A DNA stretch of 64,000 nucleotides from Planctomycetota bacterium (GTDB lineage: Bacteria; Planctomycetota; Planctomycetia; Pirellulales; Lacipirellulaceae). Each line of letters begins with the position of its first letter. Within the stretch, counting starts at the first letter, position 1. The notes below the pieces were generated by a model. That model did no database searches. It was not told the origin of the DNA and saw nothing but the letters and a program-made list of their open reading frames with translations. The DNA lies in NCBI GenBank assembly GCA_029259915.1, contig JAJDED010000022.1:38023-102022 (forward strand). Reading direction: 5' to 3'. Shown one piece after another: positions 63,261 through 64,000 of the stretch. The position numbers and the translations under genes are program-made.

Positions 63261-63812
63261 ATGACAAACTACCGCCGCAATTACGTTCAGGGCGGCACGT
63301 TCTTCTTCACGGTGATTACGCATCACAGGCGTCCGATTCTGACGACCCCATTGGCAAGAGAAGCTTTGCGAAACGCAATTCAGAGCGTCCGTCGCTATCG
63401 GCCATTCACCTTGGACGCAATCGTCTTGCACCCCGATCATCTCCACTCCGTTTGGACGATGCCGTCGGGCGATGCCGACTTTTCCACACGATGGCGACAA
63501 ATCAAAGCGCTGTTCACGCGCCATTGGTTGCAACATGGCGGGTGCGAGACGTCACAGTCACTCAGCAGAGAAATCAAAGGCGAGCATGGGATATGGCAAC
63601 GCAGGTTTTTTGAGCATACGTGTCGCGATGAAGACGACATGAAACGGTGCATTGACTACCTGCACGTCAACCCGCTGAAACATGGCCTGGTCCAGAAAGT
63701 TTGCGATTGGCCTTGGTCATCCTTCCATCGCTACGTTCGGCTTGGCGAATACACGCAAGGTTGGGGCTCAGCGGACCAGTGGTACGGCGATGAGTGGCGC
63801 TGTTTTGAATAG
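63261..63812 (+). CDS. REP-associated tyrosine transposase (IS200-like Y1)
   Basis: Single-strand HUH transposase of the RAYT class, 183 residues. The metal-binding motif is LHPDHLHSVW (His60 and His62), and the probable catalytic tyrosine is Tyr133 in DYLHVNPLKHGL. Other family blocks are the N-terminal GGTFFFTVITHHRRPIL and the C-terminal DWPWSSFHRYV. The gene is flanked on both sides by inverted REP hairpins (63216-63237 and 63842-63863), its likely DNA substrate. It looks intact. Confidence 0.92.
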   Translation: MTNYRRNYVQGGTFFFTVITHHRRPILTTPLAREALRNAIQSVRRYRPFTLDAIVLHPDHLHSVWTMPSGDADFSTRWRQIKALFTRHWLQHGGCETSQSLSREIKGEHGIWQRRFFEHTCRDEDDMKRCIDYLHVNPLKHGLVQKVCDWPWSSFHRYVRLGEYTQGWGSADQWYGDEWRCFE

Positions 63813-63841
63813 GAAAGCTGCATATTGGGGCAACGGTTAAA

Positions 63842-63863
63842 GATGGGTGCGAGCACCCACCCT
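63842..63863 (-). repeat. REP hairpin right of the transposase, inverted
   Basis: GATGGGTGC-GA-GCACCCA forms a hairpin. Read on the minus strand it shares GTGCTCGCACCCATCTTTA and a following ACCGTT with the left REP, so the pair bounds the transposase in inverted orientation. Confidence 0.7.
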
Positions 63864-63933
63864 GCTCGGCGACAGCAATCGCGATCGATTCCTTGTGGAC
63901 ATCTAAACCGACGTAACGTAGCTTGGTAGTCAT
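63859..63933 (-). pseudogene. fragment of an IS110-family transposase
   Basis: Only the first 25 codons remain: MTTKLRYVGLDVHKESIAIA then VAEQG, the typical N-terminus of IS110 transposases with the DEDD-type aspartate in GLDVHKES. The frame then runs into the REP hairpin and loses similarity. It is likely truncated by insertion of the REP-transposase unit; the remainder was not found to the left of that unit. Confidence 0.75.
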
Positions 63934-64000
63934 TGGACCAGTCCTTTCGTTGTGGCTCTGCCGTGAGTGAGGTGTTAAAACACGCTCATGCTAACCCACG

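Overview
The window reads as a chromosome segment from a planctomycete, most likely of the order Pirellulales. Supporting signs are PEP-CTERM-anchored secreted proteins (one with a dockerin-like EF-hand segment), Tat-exported SGNH hydrolase and Gfo/Idh/MocA proteins, an EF-Tu with a non-canonical switch I, and a sigma-70 factor carrying a long helix-turn-helix N-terminus. The placement is inferred from gene content; there is no rRNA gene here to confirm it.

Positions 1-36700, almost all on the minus strand, hold one ancestral transcription/translation super-cluster. In transcription order it runs tRNA-Thr(TGT), tRNA-Tyr, tRNA-Gly, tRNA-Thr(GGT), tuf, tRNA-Trp, secE, nusG, rplK, rplA, rplJ, rplL, rpoB, rpoC, rpsL, rpsG, fusA, then (after two plus-strand genes) rpsJ, rplC, D, W, B, rpsS, rplV, rpsC, rplP, rpmC, rpsQ, rplN, X, E, rpsN, rpsH, rplF, R, rpsE, rplO, secY, adk, map, rpmJ, rpsM, K, D and rpoA (cut by the window edge). 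The usual tuf position between fusA and rpsJ is occupied by a Tat-exported SGNH hydrolase and a soluble chemoreceptor-like protein. Many spacers in the cluster carry degenerate 7-nt-phased repeats arranged as inverted pairs.

Positions 36700-47400 are accessory: a nest of palindromes, an isoprenylcysteine-methyltransferase-like protein, two PEP-CTERM proteins (a matrixin-like protease and a nucleotide-pyrophosphatase-like phosphatase), a proton antiporter with CBS domains, an ECF sigma / membrane protein / serine hydrolase operon and a Tat-exported oxidoreductase.

Positions 47459-55179 are a type II-C CRISPR-Cas locus: an array of 32 intact 36-nt repeats plus a degenerate terminal repeat, then cas2, cas1 and a catalytically complete 1065-residue cas9 on the minus strand. 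Beyond cas9, on the plus strand, lie two separate tracrRNA genes, each with its own promoter and intrinsic terminator, flanking a hicBA toxin-antitoxin pair. This is the most unusual feature of the window: the second tracrRNA shares the anti-repeat and core but has a different 3' tail, both copies can fold into a competing hairpin, and the toxin-antitoxin pair may act as a genetic anchor for the locus.

Positions 55255-64000 hold the sigma factor, a secreted protein of unknown function, an FkbM methyltransferase, glgC, a GT4 glycosyltransferase, an alpha/beta hydrolase, a REP-associated tyrosine transposase bounded by inverted REP hairpins, and a fragment of an IS110-type transposase.
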